Program-made: the position numbers and the translations under genes
Shown: one piece after another, positions 5,657-7,257 of the stretch
How positions within the stretch are numbered: the stretch's first letter is position 1
Layout of the letters: each line of letters opens with the position of its first letter
DNA from: DYCT01 sp051875715
GTDB lineage: Bacteria; Bacteroidota; Bacteroidia; Bacteroidales; Bacteroidaceae
Reading direction: 5' to 3'
DNA length: 7,257 nt
NCBI GenBank assembly: GCA_051875715.1
Contig: JBJEHD010000086.1
Location: forward strand, 1-7,257
The notes under the pieces: generated by a model
The model's database searches: none
What the model saw: only the letters and a program-made list of their open reading frames with translations
Told to the model about the DNA's origin: nothing

Positions 5657-6922
5657 ATGATAGTTGGAAAGATGAAACAGAAACAAACGATACCCTTACT
5701 GCTGGCATGCCTGCTGGCCATTGGCACTCCAAGTTATACACAAAACGCCCGGACGCAGAAAAAACAGAAGCCCGACCTTTCAATCGGAATCAACCCCATG
5801 CGCAGCGACTCACTGCGTACCTCGTTGTTCCATATCGGACTATTGGCCCGTGTACGCCAACTGAAGGGTGTAGGTATAAGCCTGGTGGCGGACGTGGTGC
5901 GAACCGATGCCAAAGGTTTGCAGGTAGCCGGATTGGCCAACGTGGTAGGCCGTAACACACACGGAGTCCAACTGGCCGGTGTGACCAATGTGAGTGGATA
6001 CGACCAGTGCGGACTGATGGTCTCGGGTCTGGTAGGCGTGGCCGGTCATCAAGTAGCCGGCATCACAGCGAGCGGACTGGTTAGTGTAGCCGGAGGCTCG
6101 TTCTGCGGACTGGCGGCCAGCGGACTGGCCAACGTGGCAGCCGACTCCTACCGTGGCGTGGCCGTAGCCGCACTGGGCAATGTAGCAGCTGGCAGTGCCA
6201 TCGGTCTGCAGGCAGGCGGACTAGTCGGTGTGATCGGCAGCAACCTCTATGGCCTACAGGCAGCCTCGCTGCTGAACGTGTGCGGCGACCGCACTTATGG
6301 CATACAGGTTTCCGCCCTGGCCAACGTAGGCGTACACCTGTACGGCATGCAATTGTCTGCCGTGGCCAATGTGGTTCCAGAGTCCATGCGCGGACTACAG
6401 GCCGCCGTGTTCAACTATGCCGGGACTGATGCCCGTGGCCTGCAGTTGGGCTTGGTCAACTATGCGAAAGACAGTCATACACGCCAATTGGGCTTGGTCA
6501 ATCTAAAACCCGACACACAGACTCAACTGGTGCTGAGTGGCGGCAGCAGTATGGGTGGCCTGGTGGGCGTCCGGTTCTTGAACGCGCACACCTATACGCA
6601 ATTGGGCGTGAGCCTTCCCTACCTCGATTGGAACGAACATTTCGGCACGGCCTTTTCCTATCGGGCAGGAGTTCATCAGCCAATCGGTCGCCGCTTCCGC
6701 TTAAGCGGCGATGCCGGTTTTGCCCACATCGAAACCTTCCGGGCGGACTCACCCTCGCTCCCAGCCCGGGCCTATGCTCTCCAATTGAGAATACAGGCCG
6801 AATGTCAGGTAGCTGCACGCTGTACACTATTTGCTGCAGGCGGCTACGGCTGGACACGCTCCTACCATGGCCCCTCCCTGGCCCACAAACCGTTTTACGA
6901 GTTTGGTCTGATTCTTTTCTAA
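5657..6922 (+). CDS. Exported 16-residue-repeat protein with beta-rich C-terminus (LA_2272-like)
   Basis: This 421-residue exported protein has four visible parts. Residues 1-29 are a signal peptide (hydrophobic core IPLLLACLLAIG, probable cleavage around SYTQ-N). Residues 30-69 link to a solenoid of 14 repeats (about 70-289) with consensus xGLQxSGLANVxGxxx. Residues 290-421 alternate polar and hydrophobic residues in strand-like segments and end FYEFGLILF; a terminal Phe after a beta strand is typical of outer-membrane barrels. The GLQLGLVNYA units resemble repeats in proteins annotated as LA_2272-type surface repeat proteins, known in Leptospira and Bacteroidota, whose function is undefined. 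That resemblance is from memory. The ATG at 5657 is used; an in-frame ATG at 5672 (MKQKQTIPLLL) gives an equally good or tighter signal peptide. It follows the EEP gene by 52 bp without a visible terminator or promoter, so it is probably last in that transcript. Export is well supported; location and role are inferred. Confidence 0.8.
   Translation: MIVGKMKQKQTIPLLLACLLAIGTPSYTQNARTQKKQKPDLSIGINPMRSDSLRTSLFHIGLLARVRQLKGVGISLVADVVRTDAKGLQVAGLANVVGRNTHGVQLAGVTNVSGYDQCGLMVSGLVGVAGHQVAGITASGLVSVAGGSFCGLAASGLANVAADSYRGVAVAALGNVAAGSAIGLQAGGLVGVIGSNLYGLQAASLLNVCGDRTYGIQVSALANVGVHLYGMQLSAVANVVPESMRGLQAAVFNYAGTDARGLQLGLVNYAKDSHTRQLGLVNLKPDTQTQLVLSGGSSMGGLVGVRFLNAHTYTQLGVSLPYLDWNEHFGTAFSYRAGVHQPIGRRFRLSGDAGFAHIETFRADSPSLPARAYALQLRIQAECQVAARCTLFAAGGYGWTRSYHGPSLAHKPFYEFGLILF
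5864..6523 (+). repeat. Tandem 48-bp (16-residue) coding repeats
   Basis: The repeat glycine falls at residues 71, 87, 103, 119, 135, 151, 167, 183, 199 and 215 of the host protein: nine consecutive intervals of exactly 16. The next units start at 230, 246, 261 and about 275 (spacings 15, 16, 15, 14). Each unit follows G-(L/V/I)-x-hydrophobic-small-(G/A)-hydrophobic-x-(N/G/S)-V. The units are conserved as protein but diverged as DNA, so this is an old, selected array rather than recent slippage. Confidence 0.88.
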
Positions 6923-6999
6923 ACCAAGTCCATACGTTTGCTTCGTCCCTTCTTGCATCCCGTCGGTGCGAAAAGTTTTTCAGAAAAGTGATGGAAATA

Positions 7000-7030
7000 T
7001 TTGCAGATATAAAAAAAAGCCCTACCTTTG
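7000..7030 (+). promoter_or_regulatory. Consensus Bacteroidota promoter of the tRNA-His gene
   Basis: TTTG (7000-7003) is followed after 19 bp by TACCTTTG (7023-7030), a perfect -33/-7 pair. Transcription should begin near 7037, about 24 bases before the tRNA. The 77 bases between the repeat-protein stop (6922) and this promoter hold no gene and no clear terminator for the upstream gene set. Confidence 0.9.
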
Positions 7031-7060
7031 CATCGCTTTTGAAAAACAAAGCACCATGAT

Positions 7061-7138
7061 GGTGGCTGTAGTTCAGTTGGTTAGAGCGTCAGATTGTGGT
7101 TCTGAATGTCGTGGGTTCGAGTCCCATCTGCCACCCCA
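7061..7138 (+). tRNA. tRNA-His (anticodon GTG)
   Basis: The sequence folds as a full cloverleaf. The D-stem is GTTC/GAGC (7071-7074/7084-7087). The anticodon stem is TCAGA/TCTGA (7089-7093/7101-7105) with loop TTGTGGT and anticodon GTG at 7096-7098, reading CAC/CAU. The T-arm is GTGGG-TTCGAGT-CCCAT (7111-7127). The acceptor stem is GTGGCTG (7062-7068) with CTGCCAC (7128-7134). The extra G at 7061 opposite C73 (7135) is the G-1 identity element specific to tRNA-His, and CCA is encoded at 7136-7138. One acceptor pair, position 6-67 (T7067 and T7129), is a U-U mismatch. It has its own promoter and terminator, so it is transcribed alone. Confidence 0.97.
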
Positions 7139-7142
7139 CCTT

Positions 7143-7171
7143 AAGAGATACCTTCGGGTATCTCTTTTTTT
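7143..7171 (+). terminator. Intrinsic terminator after tRNA-His
   Basis: AAGAGATACC (7143-7152) and GGTATCTCTT (7157-7166) form a perfect 10-bp stem around a stable TTCG tetraloop, followed by a T-run ending at 7171. It starts four bases after the encoded CCA end. Bases 7172-7257 beyond it contain no gene I can support. Confidence 0.95.
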
Positions 7172-7257
7172 ATCCCCGACCGGAATGTCAGAATCGGCGA
7201 ATTTTGGGTCAGCGGATTTTCCCGGTTGGCGGGGAAGATGTCGGAGTATAGTGTTAC

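Noticed and set aside
6935..6942. TACGTTTG, a second -7-like box after the repeat-protein stop
   Set aside because: The nearest TTTG is 27 bp upstream, too far for this promoter type, and the perfect tRNA promoter lies downstream at 7000-7030.
6498..7059. Open frames on both strands over the 3' end of the repeat-protein gene and the tRNA leader
   Set aside because: They lie out of frame with a strong gene, have Arg/Ser/Pro-rich shadow composition, and run through the tRNA promoter region.
7174..7234. Imperfect inverted repeat CCCCGACCGG / CCGGTTGGCGGGG
   Set aside because: Two 5-bp arms with a 3-base bulge and a 38-base loop are within what chance gives in GC-rich sequence; no T-run or gene is attached and the window ends just after.
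7128..7257. Integration (attachment) site at the 3' end of the tRNA
   Set aside because: tRNA 3' ends are common integration targets, but no repeated copy of the tRNA end and no integrase gene lie in the window; the terminator right after the CCA suggests native context.

Overview
The window looks like chromosomal DNA from a member of the Bacteroidota, most likely order Bacteroidales. Three things support this. The promoters match the Bacteroidota consensus (TTTG, 19-21 bp, TAnnTTTG). Two proteins have lipoprotein signals typical of the phylum. The gene content (an OmpH/Skp-like lipoprotein, a PepD-type M20 dipeptidase, a beta-helix lipoprotein, a secreted endonuclease/exonuclease/phosphatase-family protein) is common there. 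Coding regions are moderately GC-rich and intergenic regions are AT-rich. The genus cannot be fixed by reading alone.

Layout. Bases 1-172 are an AT-rich spacer with a possible leftward promoter for a gene outside the window. ridA (173-550, +) follows and ends at a symmetric hairpin (576-607) that can stop transcription from both sides. Facing it is a leftward two-gene unit: a 78-residue membrane protein of unknown function (1257-1493, -) and an OmpH/Skp-like lipoprotein (626-1240, -). A good leftward promoter lies at 1513-1545. From 1601 to 6922 four rightward genes lie close together with no visible internal terminator: pepD, a beta-helix lipoprotein, a secreted EEP-family hydrolase that overlaps the lipoprotein gene by four bases (ATGA), and an exported protein built from a 16-residue tandem repeat. 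A tRNA-His gene (7061-7138) with its own consensus promoter and UUCG-loop terminator closes the window. The last 86 bases hold nothing assignable.

How the genes fit together. RidA clears reactive enamine/imine intermediates of amino-acid metabolism and PepD hydrolyses dipeptides in the cytoplasm. The OmpH-like lipoprotein is probably a periplasmic envelope chaperone. The three genes after pepD all encode exported proteins, and the close spacing suggests they are co-expressed as an envelope or surface set, but no joint function can be proved from sequence. No CRISPR array, insertion sequence, phage gene or known defence system is visible. The most unusual element is the strictly periodic repeat protein at 5657-6922.
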